Positions 13,520-24,510 are shown, numbered from the stretch's first letter. The stretch: DNA of 64,000 bases from Silene latifolia (GCF_048544455.1 NC_133528.1:49218293-49282292), one strand, 5' to 3'. The notes: a model not told the origin generated them from the sequence alone. Translations and numbers: made by a program.

Positions 13520-15062
13520 CATATGAACCATGACGTAAAGACCACAGTCATTGACTGTATGTCCTGATCCCTGCCAGTTGAATTTAATGTTGACAAAAGG
13601 AAACTCTTCAACTTTCTTGCCTTTGTCGAGCCCTTTGTAGGCCATATACTTTCCCATTGCATCAGCCTGGCGGAAGTTAGGCAAGGCGTTTAAAAGGGGA
13701 AGACCAATTAATAAAACAAATGGAGCTGATAATTAATCTAGTCACCAGTTTTATAAGACTTACAGTAATACACGCAATCCCTCCGTATGGTAATTTCAGA
13801 AGATCGTCCTCGTAAGAACGATTATCAAGGTACTCGATCTGCTCAGAGAGGAAATTTATGCAAATTCAAGAGTAATGATCTTCATCGCCAGTGCTTACCG
13901 GGACGAAAACCTACAAACATGCACCAAAAATCTAAGAGTTATAAAACATAATTAGCAGATTAGAGGCATACATATTGTGTGTAGTTGGAATTATACATTC
14001 TATGGTTAGAGTTATACATTATATGTCTAGAGTTGTACATTCAATTTCTAGAGTTATACAGTATATTCTTGCAGTTGTACATTATGTGCAGTAAGCAGAT
14101 GCCTGGAGTTATACATTATACTGTATATGCTTACAATTGTACTTTATGTGAAGTGAGTTATACATTATATGGTTAAAGTTATACATTATATGCCTAGAGT
14201 TATGGAGTGAAGTTAGCCACTCATCAAAACTCTAATCATATACTGTATAACTCTAGACAAATAATGTATAACTTCAGCCCTAGAACGTATAACTCTAGTC
14301 ATTCTGAAAGCTAAAGTTATATAATGTATAACTCTTGTCATAGAATGTATAACTCTAGCCATAAAATCTATAACTGTAAGCATATACAGTGTAGTGTATA
14401 ACTCCATGTATTACTCTAGGTATAACTCCACTCCAGGCCTCTAATGTATTACTCCAAAGCATATATTGTACAACTCTAAGCATAAACTGTTAAACTCTAG
14501 GCAAATAATGTATAATTCCAGTATGTGAATGTCTCTATATTGATATCTGAGCTCACCATATCGGAGTCCAGTTGGAATGGACTAGAACACGACTCTTGCC
14601 ACATGTCCCACGAGGCACAAAAGCCTTCAGAATTATCAACAACCAAGTTTTTCTTCCTACCTTGCCAAATTGCAATTGCTAGGTCCTATAAAAATGATAG
14701 ACGGGGGTTGGCATCTTGTATCACAAGTTACGTACAGTTTGTCACAAAATAACTTGCGGAGTTCGAGCACACTTACAGCGTGACCTAGGCCAAAGAAACA
14801 GCGCGAACTTGAAACAGCTGCAGTGTTCGCGTGCGTAAGCTGATTGAGTAGTACAGACCAGCAGTCGATGACATTGGCCGTAATCTGAGCCCCGGGCATC
14901 AACGACTGGAGATCAATACGCGTTATGCAGTTTGGACAAGGATATGTGACCAATTGTTCCCTACAAAGGATTAGCAAAAATAAGACATGCAACAAGGGAA
15001 AAGATTCATGGCCTGTTTGACTGTCGTAATGAAATATAGGTAAAACTTATCTTTTACTTACT
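13520..15062 (-). other. Ulp1-like domain 1 (exons and intervening introns)
   Basis: Order on the minus strand: the exon before it ends DYVFDQFHVHNK; then EEQLVTYPCPNC ... ANVIDCWSVLLNQL (14960-14777); then ASWDMWQES ... FQLDSDM (14685-14557); then VFVPVS ... DHYS-stop-ICINF and EYLDNRSY (13910-13764); then WQGSGHTVNDCGLYVMVHMF (13666 onward). The likely triad is His (13875-13877), Asp in YLDN and Cys (13544-13546). Cys is intact, but a TGA (13866-13868) two codons after His cuts the frame, and one base is missing after MVHMF. Confidence 0.75.
13960..14530. repeat. GAGTTATAC repeat, block 5, both orientations
   Basis: Units run in the plus sense from 13985 to 14205, then flip to the inverted sense from 14225 to 14530, so the block is a large imperfect palindrome. 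It fills the 646-bp intron between exons 14685-14557 and 13910-13764. Confidence 0.85.
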
Positions 15063-15629
15063 CTTTATTATGGACGTGGAATTGATCAAAGACATAATCC
15101 ATTACATCCTTCCTCGCCCTGAACACCGTCCTGAAACGTTCCTTGTTAAATCGCAACAACTGTGAGCATACGTGCTGGTCAGGTTCGGGTGCCCTGCAAT
15201 CCTGAGAACAACCTAGGTTCTCAGGTACAATGTCCATACACGGAAGGGGGGCAGTTGAATGCAGTAAGAAAGGATGGTGGATCATGTCACATCGCGGCAC
15301 ATAAATAGGGGGTGGGAGTGGTGCAACCGGCTCAACCCTAGCACCAGCGATTTCAACTACCAAACCTTCTTTGGCAGCACCAATCGTTCGCTCCTCAACC
15401 CCGGCAAAATGCCTCATTCACATCTTCCGTGCTCATGAAAGTCAGAGGGATTTGATTTCCACTCCATTCCGTTGAAGGATTCCCCGAGGTGATCTCCGCA
15501 CCCTCGACAACATCTACGTTTACACCCCCATTGTTAGAATGTTGTTCAACATTCTCAATTACATCCTTTTGAACAGTAGCCTGAATGAAAAATAATAAAA
15601 TTAAACACCATACTTTTGTATCAAAAATA

Positions 15630-16130
15630 TTACAGGTATAACTCTAAAAGTGAGACAATTGGGTCATAGAGTTACATACCCAATGAATTACAGTTATACA
15701 TAGAAGGGCAAGAGTTATACACGTGTGAAATGTTAAAAATATGCTATCGGAGTTATACATATTTGAGTAAGAGTTATACACATATGGTTAAGAGTTGTAC
15801 CAAACGTATAACTCTGGCCATAAAATGTATAACTGTAAGCATAGAATGTATAACTTTGCCCATAAAATGTATAACTGTAAGCATATACACTATAATGTAT
15901 AACTCTGAATAACTCCAGGTATAACTCTAGGTATAACTCCAGCCATCTAATGTATAACTCCAAAGCATATATTGTATAACTCTAGTCATATCTTTGTATA
16001 ATCGTAGTCATATCTTGGTTAAGAGTTGTACCAAACGGCCGTTGCAGTGGCACTACAGTTACAAGGCCTCATCATAAGTTCCAACAAAGTTATACTTTAT
16101 CAACTTAGAGTTATACACGACCAATTTAAA
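15630..16130. repeat. GAGTTATAC repeat, block 6, both orientations
   Basis: Plus-sense units (15630-15800) are followed by inverted units (15805-15990) and a few more plus-sense units to about 16125. It fills the intron between exons 17158-16181 and 15580-15062. Confidence 0.85.
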
Positions 16131-16180
16131 AAAAAACAACGAATGTATAAAAAGTATTTAGCGAAAATTAACAAACTTAC

Positions 16181-17158
16181 CTCGCCATCAGGACCACTCC
16201 CGTACGCTGGATGTCCACATAAAGCTTCCTTGATTTCAGCAGTAGAAAACATACACTCGATCAATTCTTGTGTCTCCATTGGCAATGATGGGACCGTAAA
16301 TTTTTCCATCTCCTTATCTGACGGTTGATTGTCTGACAATCTTACAACATTTTCTTTCACACCCTCCCCATGAACTTGCTCATGCACCTCATCACCTACC
16401 CCGGGCAGAGTTTCAGCATCCTCTGACGGCCCGTCAGCTTGGTCTACAATGGCTGATAATCTTTCATGGTCAATGTCTGACAATCTTTCAACATTTTCAA
16501 CATTTTCTTTCAATCCCTCCCCGTGAACGTGCTCATGCACCTCATCAACTGCCCCGAGCCGAGTTTCAGCGTCCTCTGACCGGCCGTAAGCTTGCTCAAT
16601 TTCCTCCACGGTGTAATTCGCCTCCAACAACAGCTCTCTGACAGTTTGGACGGGGGTGCACACACCTTGATCCTCTAACCCTGGGCTAGCATCTGACAAC
16701 AGATTAGAAACTACTGTATCACCTTCCACTTCCTCCATAATCTTTGACCATGAAACTGCAACTAATTTCGTTGGTGTGTCGGCTTTGATTGACTCTCGAC
16801 GCGGCTCAACACGAGGGTTACCACCCCTGCCACCCCCATCATTGGCGAGACTAGACATAACTTCACTTATTTGCCGCGTAGATGCATCGATTCCGTCATA
16901 TTTTTTGGGGGGCTCACTAACTACCTCTCCAAATGCAGGAACGTTACCAACAGAAACCTTCAGCCTTTCTGCAATCTATTCTGCTTCAGCGACGTACTTT
17001 TGAATCTTTTCACCCTCAAAGAATTCTTGAGAGGCCTGACTAGGATTTAGGCCCGTCGGATCACTAGTTACAGCTTTGATCCTTGCGGTTGCATCTGCGT
17101 ACCATGAATAGAACACAATAGCGTTCCTTTGCATCTGTAGATAAAGCTCGTGAGTACG
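16181..17158 (-). other. Acidic linker exon with internal duplication
   Basis: One exon joining the N-terminal region to the protease region. It contains two copies of a segment: SEDAETRLGAVDEVHEHVHG ... LKENVENVERLSD and SEDAETLPGVGDEVHEQVHG ... VKENVVRLSD, about 47 codons apart. An in-frame TAG lies at 16976-16978. Outside the duplication I see no known domain. Confidence 0.65.
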
Positions 17159-18309
17159 CTGCATTGAAGAAGTACAGTAAGTTAGTTATATTATAATAGA
17201 TGGGTATGTTCAGCTGAAACAGAATCAATCTGCAAAATATATAATAGTTTGAACTTACATCGACTGCCCTAGCTTTCAATTCCTGGTCATTCTCGACACC
17301 TGCTGGTAGTTCAATCTGAATGAACTTCTTCTCAGAAGTTGAGCAGGAGAGAGGGGTGGGGGGGGGTGATAGCAACGATAGTTTGGGTTCACGAGGGTCG
17401 CCGAGGCCGATCATCGTCCAAACTCTTAATATAAGAGGGATCTTGAAGGCACCTCGGATACCTGGTCTTAGACAAAGTTAAAGTACCCAATCCCCCTTGA
17501 ATTTTACCCTATCTACAAGCGAGGCTTCATCCCAATGCTTAATCAAATGTAGATCGTGGAGGCAAGGCTTACCCTTGTAATCATATCGCTGAAAGTAGCT
17601 TATCATGAGGAAGGGAATACATCAACCCAACATCGTTACCCCCTTTTTACAGTCTGTCCCCGCTTTCACCATCAGTTCCAAAATATAAGAGCACCAGTCA
17701 AAATGCGGAATGGCTTTAGGATCTTCTACAGCCCTTAACAGCTTCAAATCTATCCCGTTGTTTGGGGTGGGTGCGAGGAATAAAGACATGGAGAACAAAA
17801 CAAATAGCCGGCAGAAATGATTGTCCGCCTCCTCGTACTCCATAAGTTGCTTGTGAACTTTACCTAAACTTATTGAACTATTTGTTTTGCCCACCCCATA
17901 AGCTTGCCGCCATTTTTCCTTCAGCTCCTTATTTTCGGGATCGTTGGACCACCAGTAGGTACCAACGGGAGACGGTTGGGTCCAAGAGGTATCAAGAAAC
18001 AGTCATGCACGTCATGCTTACTGATCATAAACTCCTTCTTCCGAGAAGCCCTGAACACATATGACCCATCAGAGAAGGACTCCAAGCACAGGCGAACGTG
18101 TGTAAGTGGGAAGCTGCTAATCTTAAGCTCCAAAATGCCACCAAACCCAATTTTCTTAACAGCGGACACCTGATCCTCATTAAGCTTTTCAATGACAGAG
18201 ACAAGTCTTTGAGGTCGACACGAAACCGTGATTTCATGCACCCTCTTTACCCTTGGCTTGGCCTCGACCATATGGGGAAAAGCAAGGACAACACACAAAA
18301 TTACACATG

Positions 18310-18490
18310 CTGTAGTTGCAATTAGAGTTATACAATAGATAGTCAGAGTTATACAAAATATAAGTAAAGTTATACATTCTGATAATAGAGTTAATAAGAA
18401 AATATCAAGAGTTATACATTCTGACAGCAAAAGTTATTCACAATGTAATCAGAGTTATACAACAAATGACAACAGTTATAAAAAGGTCAA
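18310..18490 (+). repeat. GAGTTATAC repeat, block 7
   Basis: Plus-sense units between mini-exon 18500-18541 and the first large exon. Confidence 0.8.
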
Positions 18491-18499
18491 ACTTTGAAC

Positions 18500-18541
18500 C
18501 TGGGAATCAGCTCCCTTCTCAAGACTTGGTGCATCATCCAT
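18500..18541 (-). other. 42-nt mini-exon, copy c
   Basis: CTACAG acceptor, ATG GAT GAT GCA CCA ... GAT TCC CAG, GTTCAA donor: 14 codons, phase 0, giving MDDAPSLEKGADSQ. It could be a start exon of the Ulp1-like gene. Confidence 0.55.
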
Positions 18542-18559
18542 CTGTAGTGACAAACAAAT

Positions 18560-19650
18560 AGGGATTGATTAACATGTACGAGTTATACATATACATATAA
18601 TCTGTAGTGACAAACAAAAGAAGAGATAATCGGAGAGTTATACAGAATAACAATTACGAGTTATACATATAATAACAAAAGTGAGACAATCTGAAACTAA
18701 CGTTATATAATGTGTAACTCGAACCATGAATGTATAACTCTATTATTAAAATGTATAACTTCAAGTATATATCTTGTATAGCTCTAGGCATATATCTTGT
18801 ATAACTCTAGGCATATATTGTATAACGCCAGAATAAAATGTACAACTCTAGGCAAATATTGTATAACTCTAGTTATACATTATGACAAAGCAGGTTATTC
18901 AACATGTAATCGAGTTATAAAACAAATGACTCAGCAGTTATAACAAAAGTCAAACTTTTAACCTTGGAATAAGCACCCTTGTCAAGATTTACTTGGTACT
19001 TTTAACCATTCAAAAGAAGAGATAATCGGGAAAGTTAGCTATACAGAATAACAATACAGTTATACATATAATAACAAAAGTTAGACATTCTGAAAACTAA
19101 AGTCATATAATGTATAACTCTAGCAATATAAAGTATAACTCTGGCCATATAATGTATAACTCTAGCCATAGAATGTATAACTCTAGCCATAAAATGTATA
19201 ACTATAAGCATATACAGTATAATGTATAACTCCAGGAATAACTCCAGGTATAACTCTAGGTATAACTCCATGCATCTAATGTATAACTCCAAAGTATAAA
19301 TTGTATAACTCTAGCTATATATTGTATAAATCCAGGTATAAAATGTATAACTGTAGGCATATATTGTATAACTCTATGCATGGAAACTAATTAGAAGTAT
19401 AGTTATACATATAACAATTAGAGTTTGACATTATGAAAAAGGAGTTGGTCACAGAATCAGAAGAGCTATACATCTAGAACCCAGAGTTATACATCTAGTA
19501 ACCAGAGTTATACATATTGCGTACTAAAGTTATACATCTAGTAACCAGAGTTTTACATTAAGTAACCAGAGTTATACATATTGAGTACTAAAGTTATACA
19601 TCTAGTAACCAGAGTTATACATCTAGTAACGTATAAATCAAAATCAAAAC
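18560..19650. repeat. GAGTTATAC repeat, block 8, both orientations
   Basis: Runs of plus and inverted units alternate, with a local unit GTTATACATCTAGTAACCAGA from 19460 to 19630. A segment with AAGAAGAGATAATCGG and GTATAATGTATAACTCCAG is seen more than once, so larger pieces were duplicated as well. The block surrounds mini-exon copies a and b. Confidence 0.8.
18963..19009 (-). pseudogene. 42-nt mini-exon, copy b, decayed
   Basis: Aligns with copies a and c (GTACCAAGTAAATCTTGACAAG ends the match in three pieces: ACCAAG, CTTGA, CAAGG) and keeps the GTTAA donor, but the ATG and acceptor are lost and a stop is in frame. Confidence 0.5.
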
Positions 19651-19657
19651 TTTTAAC

Positions 19658-19699
19658 CTGGATATCAAGTCCCGTGTCAATACTTTCTACAACATCCAT
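19658..19699 (-). other. 42-nt mini-exon, copy a
   Basis: CTACAG acceptor, then 14 codons giving MDVVESIDTGLDIQ, then GTTAA donor. Same length, phase and borders as copy c. A further candidate exon lies upstream at about 19800-19870 (ends KKNAKKSESK before GTAAAA). Confidence 0.55.
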
Positions 19700-20344
19700 C
19701 TGTAGATGACAAACAATTGGGATTAAAGTTATACGGATATTTAATTGAAGTTATACATCATTCTATAAGAGTTATACCAACAAGACGAGATTTTTTACCT
19801 TCGATTCAGATTTCTTGGCATTTTTCTTGGCAAAAACCTTTGTTAATTATCAAATGACCTCGATTTTGATCTGCACAACCATAATTAACAATTGAACAAA
19901 TCAACATCAGCAAACCCATAATTGAAGATTGAAAAATCAAATGAACTCTTTTTATGATAGTTTAACAAACGTAATAATTAACAAAAAACAAACTACAAAT
20001 CACTAAATAAAGAATGGAAAAAATACCTTATAAAAAAATGGAGACAGGCGAGTTTGCAGGCGAGTTGGAATTAATTTGTAGTGATGAAAATGGCGTCTGT
20101 TGAGATGAATTAATTGGTAGTGATGAAAATGGAGTTATCAGCAATGTGAAGAAAGCAAAGGAAGACGAAATGACAGGAAATAGAGGGAAATAGAGGGAAA
20201 ATTACCCGCAAGTTGTTTTGAATTGTCTAGAAAATGAGGAGGGAAATGATGATGGACTGATGGACATAACAGTGTATCATGCATGGGTTAGTGGGTAAGA
20301 GGAGAGAGGTAAATCAAAAATATTAGTTGAGTGGGGTTTTACTG

Positions 20345-20426
20345 CGTAATCTTGGCCATTGTTTTGCTTGATCCAACCGCCCACATTAGGACTTATGGAC
20401 TTAATATATTTAATGGCCTTAGTTGA

Positions 20427-20430
<4 letters not shown>
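20345..20430 (-). repeat. MULE right terminal region (imperfect TIR)
   Basis: Read on the minus strand from 20430 it gives GAGATCAACTAAGGCC, then ATAAGTCCTA, then GGTTGGATCAAG, matching the order of words at the left end. The outer 8 bases differ between the two ends. Confidence 0.6.

Positions 20431-20469
<39 letters not shown>
20431..20469. repeat. (AT)n microsatellite, right flank of the MULE
   Basis: About 19 AT units directly after the right MULE end. Confidence 0.95.
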
Positions 20470-20472
<3 letters not shown>

Positions 20473-21665
20473 AACTGATCAACATTAATAGGTAATGATT
20501 GGCTAACTAGAGTTTGACATTACTGTCGTTTGACGGTGGTGATCAGTTGATCCCTTAAGGTTACACCTAAATGATAAAACCCAAATAGATAATTAATTAA
20601 TTGTATTTGATACAGATTAATTAATCCCTTAGTTATGTGAGTTGAATTGTATATCTTATTGTAATATGATTAAATAAGATTTAATTTAGTAATTAAATGT
20701 TAAGTTACTAAATCAGTTGAGGTTTTATAAATATTTTGAGGTAGAGGTAATAAGTTATTTATATTTACAAGGAGTTGTAAATTTAACTAACTAGTAATTA
20801 TGGGACCCGTTATATATTGATATAATGGTAGTATACTACTTAAGTGTTGGGTGTATATTATTAGATTAATTATAATATTTAATTGTTAAATGATTATATT
20901 AATAATTAATTATATAAGATAATTGATCACATGATTTATAAGCATTTGTGGGACAAATGTTAAAAATCAAAAATTGGACAAAATGGCACATGGCAACCGG
21001 TTTTGGAGAGTATTATTATACTCTTTTCTTTGTCCAATTTTCCATCCAAAGTCATGTGCATATGACATTGGATTCTTACACCATAATGATGATTCTTACT
21101 CTTACACTCAAACCTTTTGCATGCAAGATTAAAATAAGAGCAAAACCTCCACTTGTTATGTGGGTGTGCCGTATGATACCCATATAAGGGGGCACTTTTG
21201 TGCTCATTTTGTTGGTTGCTCATTCTTATTCCTTTTCTTACATGCAAAGTTCTTAAAAACCTCTAAAAACACAAACTCATATATACTAATATTCATCTAC
21301 TTATTACTAGTGGAGTAATATATGTAAATTAGTTTAATTTAGGGAATTTTACTACTACATTTATCTAGTTAATATTGTAAAAGTTTTTGGGTGGAGTCTT
21401 GGTGCAACTAAGAGGAGGTATTCCACAATGAATACTTGAAGATTTTGGAGGATCATCCTAATATGTTTATGCTCAAGATCTATGTTAGGAAGGTGTTCTA
21501 ACCTGGTGCCCATATTTCGTCCATTATCAATGTAAGAAAATCGTTTTCTCCTAATCTTGTCAATTTTGTTATGCATGCACTAGATCCATATGAGTATAAA
21601 TTAAGAGTAATTTATAAAATCTATTAAATAAGTTTAATAGAGGTTCTTAAAACTTTTAGATAGTG
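20470..21665 (+). mobile_element. Probable Ty1/copia LTR fragment
   Basis: AT-rich non-coding sequence. It begins with an inverted repeat (GTCAACTGATCA at 20470, TGATCAGTTGATC near 20541) and has a promoter-like CATATAAGGGG at 21181-21191. The following stretch (GTTCTAACCTGGTGCCC, GCATGCACTAGATCC) looks like the R-U5 part of plant copia LTRs. It stops abruptly at pol of element A, and no primer site follows, so the 3' end is missing. Assignment rests on general resemblance only. Confidence 0.4.
21181..21191 (+). promoter_or_regulatory. TATA-like box of the copia LTR fragment
   Basis: CATATAAGGGG preceded by GTATGATACC. It fits an LTR promoter if the fragment call is right. Confidence 0.35.
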
Positions 21666-21667
21666 TT

Positions 21668-22993
21668 ATGGGAGTGAGCACCACAACTCCGTGGTTCACG
21701 GACCTTGCTAATTACTTGGTAAATTGGTTTATACCGGATGAGCTAGACTCAAGAGAGGGGAGGAAATTCAGGCATTACGCCAAAAGATATTTTTGGAATG
21801 ATCCCCACTTGTTCCGTAAGTGTGGGGATGATATGTTCCGGAGATGCGTGTCTAGAGAAGAGGGCATGGAAATCGTTGATCGAGTACACAATTCGGCTTA
21901 TGACGGACACTTGGCCACTTCACGAACCATTGCCAAGATCCTCCAAGGCAGATTGTATTGGCCTTCCATGTTCAAAGACATGCATTACTTGGTGAAATTA
22001 TGTGACGCTTATCAATAGACCGGTAACATCGGAAAAAGGAATGAGATGCCCCTTAACAACATCCTTGACATTGAGTTATTCGATTGTTGGGGGTATTGAC
22101 TTCATGGGACCATTTCCCAACTCATGCGACAATGAATACATTTTGGTCGCCGTAGACTATGTTTCGAAGTGGATAGAGGCGGTTGCATCACCAACTAATG
22201 ATTCCAATGTTGTGATGAAGTTGTTCAAAAGCACAATCTTTCCCAGGTTCAGAACTCCACGAGTTGTGATAAGTGATGGTGGCTCCCATTTCCGGAAGAG
22301 CACGTTCAAGTCATTGTTGGAAAATCACGGAGTGAGGCCCAAGACCGCCCTTGACTACCATCCACAAACTAGTGGGCAGGTGGAAGTGTCTAACCGGCAA
22401 ATCAAGGCAATACTCGAAAAGGTGACAAGCAAGAATCGGAAAGATTGATCACAAAATTGCCGGATGTCTTATGGGTTCTCCGTACGGCATGCAAAACACC
22501 ATTGGGAACCACGCTCTACAAGCTTGTGTGTGATAAAGCTTGTCATTTGCCCGTTGAGTTGGAGCACAAGGCTTGGTGGGCTCGTAAAGAAATGAATTTT
22601 GATTTTGATGCCGCCGGAGAAGTTCGATTCCTTCAAATGAATGAACTAGAAGAATTGAGATTGGAAGCTTATGAGAGGTCCAAAATTTACAAGGATCAAA
22701 CAAAGAAATGGCACGATGCCAAAATTATTAAGAAAGATATCGATGTAGAGGATCTTGTTCTCCTTTTCAATTCCAAAGTGAAGGTATTCCCGGGCAAGCT
22801 TAGATCAAGGTGGTCGGGACCCTTCAAAGTGATGGGCATATCTCCTTACGGTGCCTTTGAACTTTGGAGTGAGGAAGGAGGAATCTTGAAAGTCAACAGG
22901 CAACGAGTCAAGCGTTACTACGAAGGAGATTATAAGGGTCATGTTGAAGTGCTCTACCTCAGGGAAGCCCTTCCCGTGGAGGAGACAAGTTAA
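21668..22993 (+). pseudogene. Element A: Athila-type pol, integrase end, broken
   Basis: The frame opens inside pol (STTTPWFTDLANYLVNW), then a zinc-binding HHCC region (H in VHNSAYDGH, then KLCDAY where the last Cys is Tyr), then the catalytic core: [19 protein letters not shown] and [12 protein letters not shown] supply the D, D, E. The C-terminal part (KVFPGKLRSRWSGPFKV) is the chromatin-side domain of Athila-type integrases. Breaks: TAG at 22016-22018, one extra base near 22090, one missing base near 22444. Protease and reverse transcriptase are absent upstream, so the copia fragment marks a truncation. Confidence 0.9.
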
Positions 22994-23690
22994 AAGTTCT
23001 TGAGCAATGAATAGGTTTGGTGGAGTTCCTCAAGAACCACCATTTTTTTATAAATATTGCATTCACGTTAGTGTAGGTGCATGGGAGTTACTTGGTTACT
23101 CGGGTTTATCATCACTTGGAGTTGCCATTGGAATTTAGGAGAAATTCTCATGGTGTAATTGTGTTTGGGAGAGTTGATATTTGAAATGGTCCGTCATCGG
23201 TAAATGAATGATGCTTGAAACATAAGATATGCCCAAAATGGTTCTAAGCCTGTGGACAGGCGGCCTGTCCAGGACAGGCTCAAAATCCGCTGGAATTTTT
23301 GGACTAATTCAAGTGAGCAAAATTTGAGAAAATGTCAGAGAGGAGTCCCAGCCGGCAGACCGGCGGAGGGTCCATGACCGGCTGGGAAACTGCTGTAACT
23401 TTGGTGGAATTTATGAAGAAATCAAGTCAAAAAGGACTCCCAGCCGGCCGGCCGGCAGCCGGTAGGACTTGGGAGCCCCATTATATCAAGTTTTGGCAAA
23501 ATCTTCATGGGAGGACTCCCAGCCGGTCGGCCGGCTGAGAGTCCCTTTGCTTGCCTCAGAATTTTTTTCGGAAAAAATTGGAGGGTTCTGAGCCGGTAGA
23601 CCGGCGGCCGGTTGGTGAACGTCCCAGAACCCGCTGACTCCCAAGGCCAAAAATTGCACAATTAAAATAATCACCCTAGGCTCTGAGCCG
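22994..23690 (+). other. Element A, post-pol region with GC-rich palindrome cluster
   Basis: After the pol stop comes TTTGGTGGAGTTCC ... ACCACC, a word pair also found after the last gag-type frame in elements B and C. From 23250 to 23690 there are repeated words CAGCCGGCNGGCCGGC, GACCGGCGGCCGG and AGCCGGTCGGCCGGCTG, each partly self-complementary. The cluster resumes after the CACTA insertion at 30149. Confidence 0.7.
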
Positions 23691-23704
23691 CACTACAACA
23701 AATT

Positions 23705-24030
23705 GACCCTTGCGCCACGAATTATGCCACAGGAGTTTATAATTCGTGGCTAAATTTTGATTAGCCACGGGAAAAAAATTCATTCACTATCTTAAAATAA
23801 ATTTATGCCACGGGACAATTTTTCCCGTGGCAAAACGTCAATTGCGCCACGATTTTAGCAGTGGTCGTGGCTAATAATCATTCTTGCCACGAACTATGTC
23901 ATACCCGTGGCGAAATTATATTTAGCCACAGATCATTCTGTGGCAAATAATTTTTAGCCACGACTTACATCTTGTCCATGGCAACATATTTTCTTCGCCA
24001 CGAAACTAGTAACAAACACCCGTGGCGAAT
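23705..24030. repeat. CACTA left subterminal repeats
   Basis: About a dozen copies of GCCACG / CGTGGC in varied contexts (GCCACGAATT, TAGCCACGG, CCGTGGCAAAA). Such subterminal arrays are transposase-binding sites in studied CACTA elements; that role here is inference. Confidence 0.85.
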
Positions 24031-24313
24031 TTTTCAGACTTGAATAAAGATATTTTATGTTAAGGTAAATGTAAAGATTGAATTTTTTGTAAAAATAAAA
24101 AATAAAAAAGGTGAATGAAACTTAATCAAATATAGATAATATGAAAATAAATTTAAATATAAAATCTTGAATATATTTTGATTAATTAATAAATATTTGA
24201 TTTCTTTTATTTAGTTTAGTATGAATTTCAAAACTTTTATAAAATCATGCACAATTTAAGAAAGTTATTATCGTCTTAATTTTTTTTTTTTTACAAATCA
24301 GAGTCTTTTTATA

Positions 24314-24508
24314 CTCCCTCCCAGTCGCTCATTCATCCCCTTCCATTTTGCACAAGATATAAGAAAATGATTTTGGACCACAAAAAATATTATACCTCAC
24401 ATGTAAATGAATTTGGACCACACAAAACATTCCCAAAAAGGAAAGATGGAAGAAAATCCGACTACCATGAACAAGGAAAGAGGGAAGAAATGAGCGACTA
24501 AGAGGGAG
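24314..24508. mobile_element. Stowaway-type MITE (195 bp)
   Basis: CTCCCTCCCAGTCGCTCATT at the left matches AATGAGCGACTAAGAGGGAG at the right in inverted form, with TA on both sides (24312-24313, 24509-24510). Length, TIR start and TA target are those of Stowaway MITEs. Confidence 0.92.
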
Positions 24509-24510
24509 TA

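Larger units (their letters stand above)
11494..19699 (-). pseudogene. Ulp1-like protein with two tandem C48 protease domains, decayed
   Basis: A minus-strand gene rebuilt from splice sites that keep frame: mini-exons near 19.7-18.5 kb, then 18262-17259, 17158-16181, 15580-15062, 14960-14777, 14685-14557, 13910-13764, 13666-12985, 12659-12481, about 12300-11971 and 11880-11494. The N-terminal part (RPQRLVSVIEKLNEDQ, KKIGFGG, then DPENKELKEKWR and DWCSYILELM) is typical of plant transposon Ulp1 proteins. Next comes an acidic linker, then two complete Ulp1 folds joined through one unbroken exon (13666-12985). Ulp1 proteases cleave SUMO from targets; the role in MULEs is unknown. Breaks: frameshift near 17985, stops at 17478 and 16976, frameshift near 15415, stop at 13866, frameshifts near 13516 and 12565. 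Predicted length is about 1500 codons. Confidence 0.75.

Noticed and set aside
13985..14176. Small Leu/Tyr-rich frames such as MELYILWLELY
   Set aside because: Translations of the GAGTTATAC repeat; they appear wherever the repeat does.
20470..20553. A short MITE defined by GTCAACTGATCA / TGATCAGTTGATC
   Set aside because: The inverted repeat is clear, but there is no target duplication and the sequence continues smoothly into the copia LTR-like region, so it is more likely part of that element.
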